The notes: generated by a model not told the origin, from the letters alone. DNA of 64,000 nucleotides from Jannaschia maritima (GCF_030973515.1 NZ_JARGZA010000010.1:62001-126000), one strand, 5' to 3'. Shown: positions 44,577 through 52,883, numbered from the stretch's first letter. Program-made: numbers and translations.

Positions 44577-45587
44577 ATGGAAAAGACCGAAGACGTCTTG
44601 CGGATCGGGCTGGTCGGGTTGGGATACTTCGCGCGGTTCCACCGCGACGCGTGGAACCGGCTGGACGGCGCCACCCTCGTCGCGGCGGCCGACCGTGACC
44701 CCGAGACGGGGGCGGACTTCGCGGATCTGGGGGCGATGCTGGACGCCCATCCGATCGACGTCGTCGACATTGCGACGCCCCCCCATACCCACGAGGAGGC
44801 GATCATGACGGCCCTGGCCGCGCGGCCGCGTGCCATCGTGTGCCAGAAGCCGTTCTGCAGCGAGTACGGCCAGGCCCGCGACGTCGTCGCCGCCGCGGAG
44901 GATGCGGGCGTCCCCCTGATCGTGCACGAGAACTTCCGCTTCCAACCCTGGTTCCGGACGATGAAGGCGGCGTTGGACGACGGCCTCGTCGGGCGGCCGT
45001 TGCAGCTGACGTTCCGCTTGCGGACGGGCGACGGGCGGGGGCCGGACGCGTATAGCGCGCGGCAGCCGTACTTCCGGACGATGCCCCGTTTCCTGATGCA
45101 CGAAACGGGCGTCCATTACGTCGACACGTTCCGGTACCTGCTGGGGGAGCCCGGGGGTCTCTATGCGGATCTGCGCCGCTTGAACCCAGCGATCATGGGC
45201 GAGGATGCGGGCCTGGTGGTGCTGGAGTTCGCCGACGAGATGCGGGCGGTGCTGGACGCGAATCGCTTGGCGGACTTCGACGCGGACGAGACCCGGCGCA
45301 CCTTCGGGGAGGCGCTGCTGGAGGGGGAGGACGGGACGATCGCGCTGACGGGGGACGGGGCGGTCACCGTCCGGGCGCATGGCACGCAGGCCCGCCGGAC
45401 GCTGTTGGCCGCCCGGGACTGGCCCGGCTTCGCGGGCGATTGCGTGCTGGCGTTCCAGCGGCATGTCCTGGACCGCCTGAACGGGCGGGGCCCGCTGGAG
45501 ACCGCGGCCCGGGACTATCTTCGCAACCTGGAACTCGTCGCGGCGACGTATGCGTCGGCGGAACGCGGGGCGCGCGTCGAGCTGTGA
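44577..45587 (+). CDS. Gfo/Idh/MocA-family oxidoreductase
   Basis: The 336-residue protein has an N-terminal Rossmann domain (RIGLVGLGYFARFH near residues 9-22, DIATPPHTH near 65), the family motif QKPFCSEYGQ (the catalytic Lys of EKP) near 93, and a C-terminal alpha/beta domain with NFRFQPWFRTMK and HETGVHYVDTFRYLLGEP containing the catalytic His region. It would oxidise or reduce a sugar, inositol or sugar acid with NAD(P). AAGGGGG upstream sets the start. It is divergent from the lactonase/monooxygenase pair, suggesting a dehydrogenase-lactonase route. Confidence 0.9.
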   Translation: MEKTEDVLRIGLVGLGYFARFHRDAWNRLDGATLVAAADRDPETGADFADLGAMLDAHPIDVVDIATPPHTHEEAIMTALAARPRAIVCQKPFCSEYGQARDVVAAAEDAGVPLIVHENFRFQPWFRTMKAALDDGLVGRPLQLTFRLRTGDGRGPDAYSARQPYFRTMPRFLMHETGVHYVDTFRYLLGEPGGLYADLRRLNPAIMGEDAGLVVLEFADEMRAVLDANRLADFDADETRRTFGEALLEGEDGTIALTGDGAVTVRAHGTQARRTLLAARDWPGFAGDCVLAFQRHVLDRLNGRGPLETAARDYLRNLELVAATYASAERGARVEL

Positions 45588-45594
45588 TCCCACA

Positions 45595-46281
45595 TCAAGA
45601 CGACGCGGCATCCCGAAGCGCGCGCATCGCGTCGCCGTAGCCGTCCGGGGCGTCGACCGATCCGTGACGCAGGATCGCCGACCCCGCGACCAGCACGTCC
45701 GCCCCCGCCGCCACGCAGAGCGGCGCGGTCGCCTCGTCCACCCCGCCATCGACCTGGAGGTGGACGGGGCGGTCGCCGATCATCGCGCGCAGGCGTTCGA
45801 TCTTGGGCAGCACGGACCGGACGAAGGACTGGCCGCCGAAGCCAGGGTTCACCGTCATCGCCAGCACCAGGTCCACGTCGTCCAGGAGCGGCGCCACCGC
45901 CTCCGGCGGCGTGCCGGGGTTCAGCGCCACGCCCGCCCTGCACCCCGCCGCGCGGATCGCCTGGAGCGTCCGGTGGATGTGAGGTCCCGCCTCCACGTGC
46001 GCGGTCAGGATGTCGGCGCCCGCATCGGCATAGGCCTGGATCGTCGGATCCACCGGCGCGATCATCAGGTGGACGTCCATTACGCGATCGACATGGGGCC
46101 TGACGGCCGCGCACATCTGCGGGCCGAAGGTCACGACGGGAACGAAGTGGCCATCCATGACGTCCACGTGGATCCAGTCCGCCCCTTGCGCGCACAGGGC
46201 CGCTGCTTCGGCCCCGAGTGCGGCGAAGTCCCCCGCGAGGATGGACGGCGCCAGCTTCACTTCCCGATCGAACCCTTCCAT
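45595..46281 (-). CDS. rpe: Ribulose-phosphate 3-epimerase
   Basis: The 228-residue TIM-barrel enzyme interconverts ribulose 5-phosphate and xylulose 5-phosphate. Motifs: KLAPSILAGDFAALG, WIHVDVMDGHFVPVVTFGP (metal His/Asp), DVHLMI, ALNPGTPPEAV, VLAMTVNPGFGGQSF and the phosphate-binding VDGGVDEATAP ... LVAGSAI. Length is normal. It lies 16 bp downstream of the cyclo-ligase gene on the same strand and converges on the Gfo/Idh/MocA gene. Confidence 0.96.
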   Translation of the reverse strand: MEGFDREVKLAPSILAGDFAALGAEAAALCAQGADWIHVDVMDGHFVPVVTFGPQMCAAVRPHVDRVMDVHLMIAPVDPTIQAYADAGADILTAHVEAGPHIHRTLQAIRAAGCRAGVALNPGTPPEAVAPLLDDVDLVLAMTVNPGFGGQSFVRSVLPKIERLRAMIGDRPVHLQVDGGVDEATAPLCVAAGADVLVAGSAILRHGSVDAPDGYGDAMRALRDAASS

Positions 46282-46297
46282 CGTCCGCCCCCGCCGT

Positions 46298-46867
46298 TCA
46301 GCCGACGTCGCCCCGGGAATGGACCCGCGCGTTCGTCACGACGTGGTGGAGGTGAACGTCCGTGGGTTCAAGCGGTATCCGGTCCGCGCGCTGCGCCTCC
46401 ACCGCCAAGCCGATGGCGGTCGCGGCAGGAAGGCCGGCGAGCGTCCGGTCGTAGAACCCCCCGCCATAGCCCATCCGCGCGCATGACGCATCGAAGCCCA
46501 CCACGGGGACGATCAGCAGGTCGGGCACCCGCCAGCCCCCTTCGACCGGGACGGACACGCCGAAGGCCCCCGTCTCCAACGCACAGCCGGGCCACCATTC
46601 GCGGAAGCGCAGCGCCGCCCCCTTCGCGGTGACGACCGGCACGCACAGGGTGTTGTCGCGCGACAGGGCCGCCATCGTTGCGACCGACGACGCCTCCGAC
46701 CCGATGGGCAGGTATCCCGCGATCACGAGGCCGCGCAGGTGCCGCAGGCGCGCGAACAGGCGGACCGACGCCGCGGCGCGTGCCAACGGGTCGGACGCGT
46801 CCCGCGCGGCGAGGCAGGCGCGGCGGACTTGCGCCTTGTCGGACTGGACGCTACCGCCCTGCGTCAT
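46298..46867 (-). CDS. 5-formyltetrahydrofolate cyclo-ligase
   Basis: The 189-residue enzyme clears 5-formyl-THF to 5,10-methenyl-THF with ATP. The signature near the C-terminus is complete: VPVVGFDASCARMGYGGGFYDRTL. The N-terminal basic helix (KAQVRRACLAARDA) and GYLPIGSEASS also fit. The start codon at 46865-46867 lies inside the four bases CATG that also hold the start codon of the divergent VOC gene, so the two genes overlap head to head. GAGGG upstream of this start is a fair RBS. Confidence 0.93.
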   Translation of the reverse strand: MTQGGSVQSDKAQVRRACLAARDASDPLARAAASVRLFARLRHLRGLVIAGYLPIGSEASSVATMAALSRDNTLCVPVVTAKGAALRFREWWPGCALETGAFGVSVPVEGGWRVPDLLIVPVVGFDASCARMGYGGGFYDRTLAGLPAATAIGLAVEAQRADRIPLEPTDVHLHHVVTNARVHSRGDVG

Positions 46868-47474
46868 GGGGACCCTCGATCACATCGCCGTCTCGGCGGG
46901 GAGGTTGGACGCAGCCCGCGCCCATGTCGAGGCATCCCTCGGCGTCGCCATGGGCCCCGGCGGACGCCATGCCGCGATGGGGACGTGGAACCGCCTGACG
47001 GGACTGGACGACGGCACGTACCTGGAGGCCATCGCGGTCGATCCCGATGCCCCGTCGCCCCCGTCCGCCCGCTGGTTCGGCCTGGACGACCTGGAGCCGC
47101 ACGCCGCCCCCGCCCTGCGGACCTGGGTGGTCCGGGTGGACGACCTGGATGCGGCGCTGCGGGCCTTCCCCCGGTCGGGCCGCGCGGTGGACTTGGCGCG
47201 GGGCGACCTGCGCTGGCGGATGGGCGTGCCGCACGATGGGCGCGCGGCTTGGGAGGGGTCGTGGCCCGCGCTGATCGAATGGCAGGGGACGCCGCCGTCG
47301 TTCCCGGCCACGGGGCTGTCGCTGGAACGGCTGACGCTGTCCCACCCCCAGGCGGACGGGCTTCGCGACGCGCTGGCGGACCTGCTGGACGATCCCCGCG
47401 TCGCGGTCGTGGGCGGCCCCGTGGGACTGGAGACCACGATCGCGACCCCGGACGGTCCCCGGGTGCTTCGGTGA
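46866..47474 (+). CDS. VOC-superfamily (glyoxalase-like) protein
   Basis: The 202-residue protein begins MGTLDHIAVSAGRLDAARAHVEASLGVAM, the typical first beta-alpha-beta of a vicinal oxygen chelate domain; a second half follows (LSLERLTLSHPQADGLRDAL). The opening HI gives the first metal-ligand position (DHIAV). The start codon overlaps that of the divergent cyclo-ligase gene by two bases; starting later would remove the first conserved strand. Its TGA overlaps the GTG start of the metallopeptidase gene. The substrate is unknown. Confidence 0.82.
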   Translation: MGTLDHIAVSAGRLDAARAHVEASLGVAMGPGGRHAAMGTWNRLTGLDDGTYLEAIAVDPDAPSPPSARWFGLDDLEPHAAPALRTWVVRVDDLDAALRAFPRSGRAVDLARGDLRWRMGVPHDGRAAWEGSWPALIEWQGTPPSFPATGLSLERLTLSHPQADGLRDALADLLDDPRVAVVGGPVGLETTIATPDGPRVLR

Positions 47475-47866
47475 CGCGGGGCGCCGCGCCGGACCTGGAG
47501 GCGATCCGGTCCATCGCGCAGCGTACGGTCGATGCCCTGCCCGCCCCCTTCGCCGCGCTGGCACGTGACGTCCGGCTGGTGGTCGAGGACTGGCCCGCGG
47601 ACGCGCTTCTAGACGAGATGGAGATCTCCGATGCCTATGACCTGACGGGCCTGTACGAGGGGGAGGCGCTGACGGAACGCAGCGCGGACTGGCCGTCGCC
47701 ACCCTCCACCGTGACGCTGTTCCGGCGCCCGATCCTGGACGAATGGGCGGATCGCGGGGACGTCACGCTGAGCGAGTTGGTGGCGCATGTCACGGTGCAC
47801 GAGTTCGCCCACCATTTCGGGTGGTCCGACGACGACATCGCGGCGATCGACCGGTGGTGGGAGTGA
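47471..47866 (+). CDS. DUF1025-family putative metallopeptidase (zincin)
   Basis: The 131-residue protein has a GTG start (GTGA overlap with the VOC stop). The motif TVHEFAHHFGWSDDDI is an HExxH zinc site near the C-terminus, preceded by the DLTGLYEGEAL and ITLFRRPI-like VTLFRRPILDEW segments diagnostic of the small minimal-zincin family typified by TTHA0227. Proteolytic activity has not been shown for most members. It converges on carD with a small inverted repeat in the 51-bp gap. Confidence 0.9.
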   Translation: MTRGAAPDLEAIRSIAQRTVDALPAPFAALARDVRLVVEDWPADALLDEMEISDAYDLTGLYEGEALTERSADWPSPPSTVTLFRRPILDEWADRGDVTLSELVAHVTVHEFAHHFGWSDDDIAAIDRWWE

Positions 47867-47896
47867 ACGTCGCCCCCTAAACATCGGACGACGTTC
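47865..47896. terminator. Inverted repeat between convergent genes
   Basis: GAACGTCG (47865-47872, overlapping the metallopeptidase stop) is perfectly complementary to CGACGTTC (47889-47896) across a 16-nt loop. It may serve as a bidirectional terminator. The loop is long and there is no T tract. Confidence 0.4.
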
Positions 47897-47917
47897 GGAT
47901 TCACGGTTCGTTATGAC

Positions 47918-48421
47918 CTAGGCCGCGCGGGCCGTCAGGATGGCGTCGACCTCGGCCATGGCGCCGTCCTCGTCCTTGTCGCCCACGGCGGCCAGCTCGC
48001 GCGTCAGGCGGTCGAGCGCGGCTTCGTAGAGCTGGCGTTCGGAATAGGACTGCTCGCGTTGCTCGTCGTTGCGGTGCAGGTCGCGCACGACCTCCGCGAT
48101 GGCGATCAGGTCGCCGGAATTGATCTTCGCCTCGTATTCCTGCGCGCGACGGGACCACATCGCCTTCTTCACCCGCGCCTTGCCCTTCAGCGTCGTCATC
48201 GCCTTCGACACGATCTCGGGCGAGGACAGCGAGCGCATCCCGACCTCCGCCGCCTTGTGGGTCGGGACGCGGAGGGTCATCTTGTCCTTGGCGAAGTTGA
48301 TGACGAACAGCTCCAGCTCCATGCCGGCGACTTCCTGCTTCTCGACGGACGTGATCTGGCCCACGCCGTGCGCGGGATAGACGACGAAATCCTCGGGGCG
48401 GAACTCGGTATTCTTGGCCAT
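47918..48421 (-). CDS. CarD/CdnL-family transcription regulator
   Basis: The 167-residue protein has an N-terminal RNA-polymerase-interacting Tudor-like domain (FVVYPAHGVGQITSVEKQEVAGMELELFVINF) and a helical DNA-binding C-terminal domain with the conserved MWSRRAQEYEAKINSGDLIAIAEVVRDL. CarD/CdnL binds the RNAP beta subunit and stabilises open complexes at rRNA and other growth promoters; it is usually essential in Alphaproteobacteria. It lies 61 bp downstream of fdxA on the same strand. Confidence 0.95.
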   Translation of the reverse strand: MAKNTEFRPEDFVVYPAHGVGQITSVEKQEVAGMELELFVINFAKDKMTLRVPTHKAAEVGMRSLSSPEIVSKAMTTLKGKARVKKAMWSRRAQEYEAKINSGDLIAIAEVVRDLHRNDEQREQSYSERQLYEAALDRLTRELAAVGDKDEDGAMAEVDAILTARAA

Positions 48422-48482
48422 CGGCTTCCTCGATTCAGGGACGGCGGGGGCGTATCACGGAACGGGGGCCGGCGAAAGCGCG

Positions 48483-48818
48483 TCAGCCCCCCTCGCCCGC
48501 GGCCTCCGAGAAGAGCGGCATCTTGTCGGGCTTGCCGTCCATCGCCTCCGCGTCCGGCAACGGGTCCTTCTTCGTGATGATGACGGGCCAGGCGTCGGAA
48601 TATTTCCGATTGAATTCAACCCACTTCTCCATGTCCGGCTCCGTGTCCGGACGGATGGCGTCGGCGGGGCATTCGGGTTCGCACACGCCGCAATCGATGC
48701 ATTCGTCGGGGTGAATCACGAGCATGTTCTCCCCCTCGTAGAAGCAATCGACGGGGCAGACTTCGACGCAGTCCGTGTACTTGCAGGCGATGCAGTTGTC
48801 GGTGACGACATAGGTCAT
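48483..48818 (-). CDS. fdxA: 7Fe-type ferredoxin FdxA
   Basis: The 111-residue ferredoxin has Cys9, Cys17 and a late Cys available for a 3Fe-4S cluster ([14 protein letters not shown] at 9-22, with an extra Cys12), and Cys40/43/46 plus Cys21 for the 4Fe-4S cluster ([12 protein letters not shown] at 40-51). The C-terminal extension is typical of the proteobacterial FdxA. It carries electrons in soluble redox pathways. The 205-bp region upstream carries five phased 11-bp repeats, so they lie in or near its promoter. Confidence 0.95.
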   Translation of the reverse strand: MTYVVTDNCIACKYTDCVEVCPVDCFYEGENMLVIHPDECIDCGVCEPECPADAIRPDTEPDMEKWVEFNRKYSDAWPVIITKKDPLPDAEAMDGKPDKMPLFSEAAGEGG

Positions 48819-48926
48819 GCGGGGGTCCTTGGCCGGGGTCCGGGGGGCCGTCTAGCCCTGCCGTCAGATGGGGGCAACCGGGTGTGCGGCGCGGTCGCGG
48901 GGATGTGCATGGCGCACTGAACCGGC

Positions 48927-48981
48927 CATCTGCGCCGTGTCTGCGTCCCGTCTGCGGAACGTCTGCGGGCCGTCTGCCCCG
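48927..48981. repeat. 11-bp phased GTCTGC repeat, five copies
   Basis: Units begin at 48927, 48938, 48949, 48960 and 48971: CATCTGCGCCG, TGTCTGCGTCC, CGTCTGCGGAA, CGTCTGCGGGC and CGTCTGCCCCG. TCTGC is invariant and the spacing is exactly 11 bp throughout. It lies in the 205-bp gap after the S4-protein gene and 109 bp upstream of the fdxA start. No gene is present in the gap. Confidence 0.92.
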
Positions 48982-49023
48982 AACGCGACGCCCGGGTCCC
49001 GCGTCGGCCCATCCGAAAACGCC

Positions 49024-49389
49024 CTACAGGTCTTCGGGATCCCCCTTGAGTGCCGTCAACCTGCGCCGGTCGCGGCCCGTGGGCCGGGGGCCCACCCGCG
49101 GCGGAACCGGCTGGGAGGGCGGCGTGCGGTCGTCGTAAAGCGTCGCGGCCTCCTCCGCCGGGCCGCGGCGGGTGCCCAGGGCCACGACGGCGACGACGCG
49201 GATCCGGCGGCCCTGCGGGAAGGTCAGGACCGCGCCGGGCGAAACGGTCTGCGACGGCTTCGACGCCCGGTCGCCATCGATGCGCACGCCCCCGTCCGAG
49301 ACGACGCGCGCGGCCAGGCTGCGCGTCTTGAAGAAGCGCGCGTGCCACAGCCATTTGTCGATCCGCAGGCGGGGGAGCGGATCGGTCAT
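49024..49389 (-). CDS. S4-domain RNA-binding protein (Hsp15-like)
   Basis: The 121-residue protein has an S4 domain at residues 8-65 (LRIDKWLWHARFFKTRSLAARVVSDGGVRIDG) as in Hsp15, which binds stalled 50S subunits carrying nascent chain and tRNA. A basic tail rich in Arg, Pro and Gly follows. The Rhodobacterales form usually sits between the SUV3-like helicase and ferredoxin genes, as here. The start MTDPLPRLRIDK is preceded by a 175-bp gap with a terminator-like hairpin. Confidence 0.9.
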   Translation of the reverse strand: MTDPLPRLRIDKWLWHARFFKTRSLAARVVSDGGVRIDGDRASKPSQTVSPGAVLTFPQGRRIRVVAVVALGTRRGPAEEAATLYDDRTPPSQPVPPRVGPRPTGRDRRRLTALKGDPEDL

Positions 49390-49514
49390 GCGGGCGGACG
49401 ACCGGACGCGTTCGAGCGGACGGGCATCGCCACGGGCACCCGGTGGTGGCATCCGTCGATGGGGGCATCCCCGCGCAGGGCAGGGACGTGCGAGGATGCG
49501 CGGCGCCGCGCAGG

Positions 49515-49535
49515 ACCCCGGCACGGGGCCGGGGT
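49515..49535 (-). terminator. Hairpin after the helicase gene
   Basis: ACCCCGGC (49515-49522) and GCCGGGGT (49528-49535) form a perfect 8-bp stem with a 5-nt loop, 30 bp beyond the helicase stop. The palindrome GCGCGGCGCCGCGC lies just beyond it (49498-49511). Probable 3' end of the helicase transcript, although no U tract is present. Confidence 0.5.
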
Positions 49536-49564
49536 GAGGTCGGATCGCCGGCCGTGACCTGACG

Positions 49565-52500
49565 TCATTTGTCCTTCAGCGCGGCCAGGGCGGCGAAGGG
49601 GTTGTCTGGGTCGATCGGCTTGTCGCGCTTGTCGGGGCGGGACTGGTAGATCTTGGGCTTGCCGCCGCCCTTGGCATCGCGGTCGGGCCGCGGGCCGCGG
49701 GGCTTGCCGCCCTGCTTGCCGCCCGGCCGTCCGCCCTGCTTGCCGCGGGGGCGGCCCTTGGCGTCGCCCCCTCCGTCTGCGTCGCGGCGGGGGCCACGGG
49801 CGTTCTGGCGCCGGGGGGACCAGGTGAAGGTGTAGAACACCTCCACCTCCGCCGGGGCGGCGGCGTCCCCGGTCGCGGGCGCCGGGGCGGGATCGCCGTC
49901 CGGCACGCCTTCGCCCGCCGGGCCGTCGCCCGTGTCGGCGGGGGCGGCGGCGTCGGATGCCGCCGCGTCGTCGGCCGGATCGGACGCTTCCATCGCGGGG
50001 GCGGACGGGGCGTCGGCGGGGGGCAGGTCGGCCGGCGGGGGGTCCATCGGCGGAAGGTCGGGATCCTGCGTGGGCGTCGGATCCTCGACGGGCGGGATGT
50101 CGCCCGGATCCTCCGCAGGGGGCGGTTCGGGGATGTCGGCGGGCGCGTCGGGATCGGGCGTCGCCGGCGGGACGGCGGCATCCGCGCCGGCCCCGGGCGC
50201 GGGCGTCGGCTCCCCGACGGCGGCGACGGCGGCATCGGCCGCGGCCTTGCCCATCGCGGCGGTCGCGGCGGCGGCGTCCTCCGTCGTCACGGACCCTTCG
50301 GTCGCACCCGTGCCCTGCCCTTCCGCGGGGGCGGGCGCGGGGGCGGCGTCGGGCTTCGTCGCGCGCACCTTCGGGCGTTCGCCACGCTCGGCGGCGTAAC
50401 CCAGGCCCCCCATCAGCTCGGCGAACTGTTCCAGCGTCATGCCGGTGATCGACAGCATGTCGGGCGTGGCCTCGAACCCCGACCGGGTGTCCTGCCCCCG
50501 GATCATGTCGGCCAGGCGTTCGAGCATGTCGATGCGGATGGCGCGGGCCCCGGCGGCGCGGTAGCCCGCCATCGCGAAGTAGCCTTCGGGCATGCCCTTC
50601 TGCGCGGGCACGGTCACGAGGCCCGGCGGGGGCGCTTCGGGAAACTCGTCCAGCCCCTGCCAGAGCGACCACAGCACCAGCCGCAGGCGCGTCGGCGCGG
50701 GCTTGAGCAGCTGCTGTCCGAACACGGTGAACTGGCCGAAGCGGACGCCGTGCTTGCGCAGCGATCCGCGCGCGTCCTGATCGAGGTCCCGCACCTCCTG
50801 CGCGACCTGGCCGCGCGGCAGGACGCCCAGGCCTTCGCGCAGGCGGAAGGCGAAGCCGCGGGCGATGCCGGTCAGCCCCTCGTCCTTCTCCATGGCGAGC
50901 AGGGGCTCGAACGCGGCGGCGACCTTGCGGTCGATGAAATGGCCCAGGCGGCGGCGGACCTTGTCGGCCACGTCGGGGCCGGCTTCCTCGTCCACGAAGG
51001 GGACGACCTGCGGCTTGAGGACGTCGTCGCCCTTCGCCAGCTTTCCGACCGCGTCGCCGCCCCACATCAGGCCGCCCTGCTCGGTGAAGTCGATCTCGGT
51101 GTCGGGGGCGTTGTAGAAACGGTCGGCGCGTAGGTGCAGCTCGGGGCGCAGGGCGGCGGCGGCGGCCTGTCCCACGGTCTTCGCCTCGTCGGGGGTGGTG
51201 GACTTCGTCTGGTGGAAGCGGAAGCCTTCCAGCCGGCCCAGGGCCTCGCCCTCGACGGTGACGGTGCCGTCCTTGTCGATCTCGGCCACGAGGCCCTCCT
51301 TCATCTTCAATCGCTTGAGCAGCACCGACGTCCGGCGGTCCACGAAACGCGCCGTCAGCGCCTGGTGCAGCGCGTCCGACAATCGGTCCTCTACCGCGCG
51401 GGTGGCGTCGCGCCAATGGTCTTCGTTCTCCACCCAGCCCTTGCGCTGCGCGACGTAGGTCCATGTGCGGATGTACGCCAATCGCTTGGACAGGGTGTCG
51501 ATGTCGCCCTGCGTGCGGTCGATGCGCTTGACCTGCCGGGCGAACCAATCCTCGGGCATCCGACCCTGGCCGTGGAGGAAGTCGAAGATGCGCGCGAGCA
51601 TGTTCGTGTGCTCCGCGAAGGCGATGCCCTGGAAGTCCGGGATGCGGCAGACGTCCCACAGCAGGCGGACGTCGCGGGCGTCGCGCAGGCGGGCGCGGAT
51701 GCCTTCGAGGTCGGACAGGACGCGCAAGCTGGACAGGTCGTCCGCGTCACGGCCGCGGACCAGCATCTCGTCGTCGGGCGACGCCTCCAGGCTGGCGATC
51801 AGGGTCTCGGCGCTGCGGAAGTCCAATCGGTCGTTGCGCCACATCAGGCGGTCGATGGGCTTGAAGCGATGTTCGGTGATGGCGCCCGCGAGGTCGGGGT
51901 CGATCGGCTGTGCCTCGCCCGTGGTGCCGAAGGTGCCCGGTTCGGTGAAGCGGCCCGCGCGGCCCGCGATCTGGCCCAATTCGTGCGGGTGCAGGGGGCG
52001 GACGCGGCGGCCGTCGAACTTGGACGTGGCGGAGAAGGCGACGTGGCGGATGTCGAGGTTCAGGCCCATGCCGATGGCGTCCGTGGCGACCAGGTGGTCC
52101 ACGTCGCCGTTCTGGTACATCGCCACCTGCGCGTTGCGCGTCCGGGGCGACAGCGCGCCCATGACGACGGCGGCACCCCCCTTCTGGCGGCGCAGCAACT
52201 CCGCGATGGCATAGACGCTGTCGACGCTGAAACCGACGATGGCGGTGCGGCCGGGCATCCGGCTGATCTTCTTGGGGCCGACATAGGTCAGCTCCGAGAA
52301 GCGTTCGCGGCGCATGGTGCCCGCTTCCGGCACGAGGCGGGCGATCGCCCGGCGCATCGTGTCGGCGCCCATGAACAGCGTCTCGTGCTGGCCGCGCATG
52401 TTCAGGAGCCGGTCGGTGAAGACGTGGCCGCGTTCGGGGTCTGCGCAGAGCTGGATCTCGTCGATGGCCACGAAGTCGGCGCCCGTGCCCTGGGGCATCG

Positions 52501-52735
52501 CCTCGACGGTGCAGACCCAATAGGCGGCGCGCGGCGGCACGATGCGTTCCTCGCCCGTCACCAGGGCGACGACGGACGGGCCGCGCGCGGCGACGAGCTT
52601 GTCGTACACCTCCCGCGCGAGGAGGCGCAGCGGCAGGCCGATGACGCCGGTGCGGTGGGCCAGCATCCGTTCGATGGCGTAGTGGGTCTTACCCGTGTTC
52701 GTCGGCCCCAGCACGGCCGTGACGCGTCCGGTCAT
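49565..52735 (-). CDS. SUV3-like DExH RNA helicase with long disordered tail
   Basis: The start chosen at MTGRVTAVLGPTNTGKTH gives 1056 residues; a longer frame begins inside unrelated upstream sequence. RecA-like helicase core: Walker A GPTNTGKT at residues 10-17, DEIQ box in AIDEIQLCADPERGHVFT, motif III-like FMGADT, and motifs V/VI in VATDAIGMGLNLDI and QIAGRAGRFT. This pattern belongs to the SUV3/DEIQ family of RNA helicases. Residues about 790-960 are low-complexity Pro/Ala/Asp, and about 970-1040 are Arg/Lys/Gly-rich. Bacterial SUV3-like proteins are little studied; RNA turnover is inferred from mitochondrial SUV3. Confidence 0.88.
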   Translation of the reverse strand: MTGRVTAVLGPTNTGKTHYAIERMLAHRTGVIGLPLRLLAREVYDKLVAARGPSVVALVTGEERIVPPRAAYWVCTVEAMPQGTGADFVAIDEIQLCADPERGHVFTDRLLNMRGQHETLFMGADTMRRAIARLVPEAGTMRRERFSELTYVGPKKISRMPGRTAIVGFSVDSVYAIAELLRRQKGGAAVVMGALSPRTRNAQVAMYQNGDVDHLVATDAIGMGLNLDIRHVAFSATSKFDGRRVRPLHPHELGQIAGRAGRFTEPGTFGTTGEAQPIDPDLAGAITEHRFKPIDRLMWRNDRLDFRSAETLIASLEASPDDEMLVRGRDADDLSSLRVLSDLEGIRARLRDARDVRLLWDVCRIPDFQGIAFAEHTNMLARIFDFLHGQGRMPEDWFARQVKRIDRTQGDIDTLSKRLAYIRTWTYVAQRKGWVENEDHWRDATRAVEDRLSDALHQALTARFVDRRTSVLLKRLKMKEGLVAEIDKDGTVTVEGEALGRLEGFRFHQTKSTTPDEAKTVGQAAAAALRPELHLRADRFYNAPDTEIDFTEQGGLMWGGDAVGKLAKGDDVLKPQVVPFVDEEAGPDVADKVRRRLGHFIDRKVAAAFEPLLAMEKDEGLTGIARGFAFRLREGLGVLPRGQVAQEVRDLDQDARGSLRKHGVRFGQFTVFGQQLLKPAPTRLRLVLWSLWQGLDEFPEAPPPGLVTVPAQKGMPEGYFAMAGYRAAGARAIRIDMLERLADMIRGQDTRSGFEATPDMLSITGMTLEQFAELMGGLGYAAERGERPKVRATKPDAAPAPAPAEGQGTGATEGSVTTEDAAAATAAMGKAAADAAVAAVGEPTPAPGAGADAAVPPATPDPDAPADIPEPPPAEDPGDIPPVEDPTPTQDPDLPPMDPPPADLPPADAPSAPAMEASDPADDAAASDAAAPADTGDGPAGEGVPDGDPAPAPATGDAAAPAEVEVFYTFTWSPRRQNARGPRRDADGGGDAKGRPRGKQGGRPGGKQGGKPRGPRPDRDAKGGGKPKIYQSRPDKRDKPIDPDNPFAALAALKDK

Positions 52736-52873
52736 GTGCGATGATGCTCCCGTTCCCCTGCGGGGTTGGAACACGGGCCGGAGGCGGATGCAAAGGGGAT
52801 GATCCCGGGTCGGGCGGTCCGGTCGGTTCCGGTCTTCCGGACGCCCCGAACGGCCCCACGTCCATGCGTGATG

Positions 52874-52883
52874 TTTGATCAAA
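52874..52883. promoter_or_regulatory. Palindrome upstream of the Gfo/Idh/MocA gene
   Basis: TTTGATCAAA is a perfect 10-bp palindrome 56 bp before the start, in the AT-richest part of the 203-bp divergent gap. GATG (52870) and CATC on the other side add a weak outer symmetry. Probable operator of the sugar-catabolic gene; the repressor is unknown. Confidence 0.4.

Noticed and set aside
48927-48981. The phased repeats as a CRISPR array
   Set aside because: Units are 11 bp with no spacers and no cas genes occur in the window.
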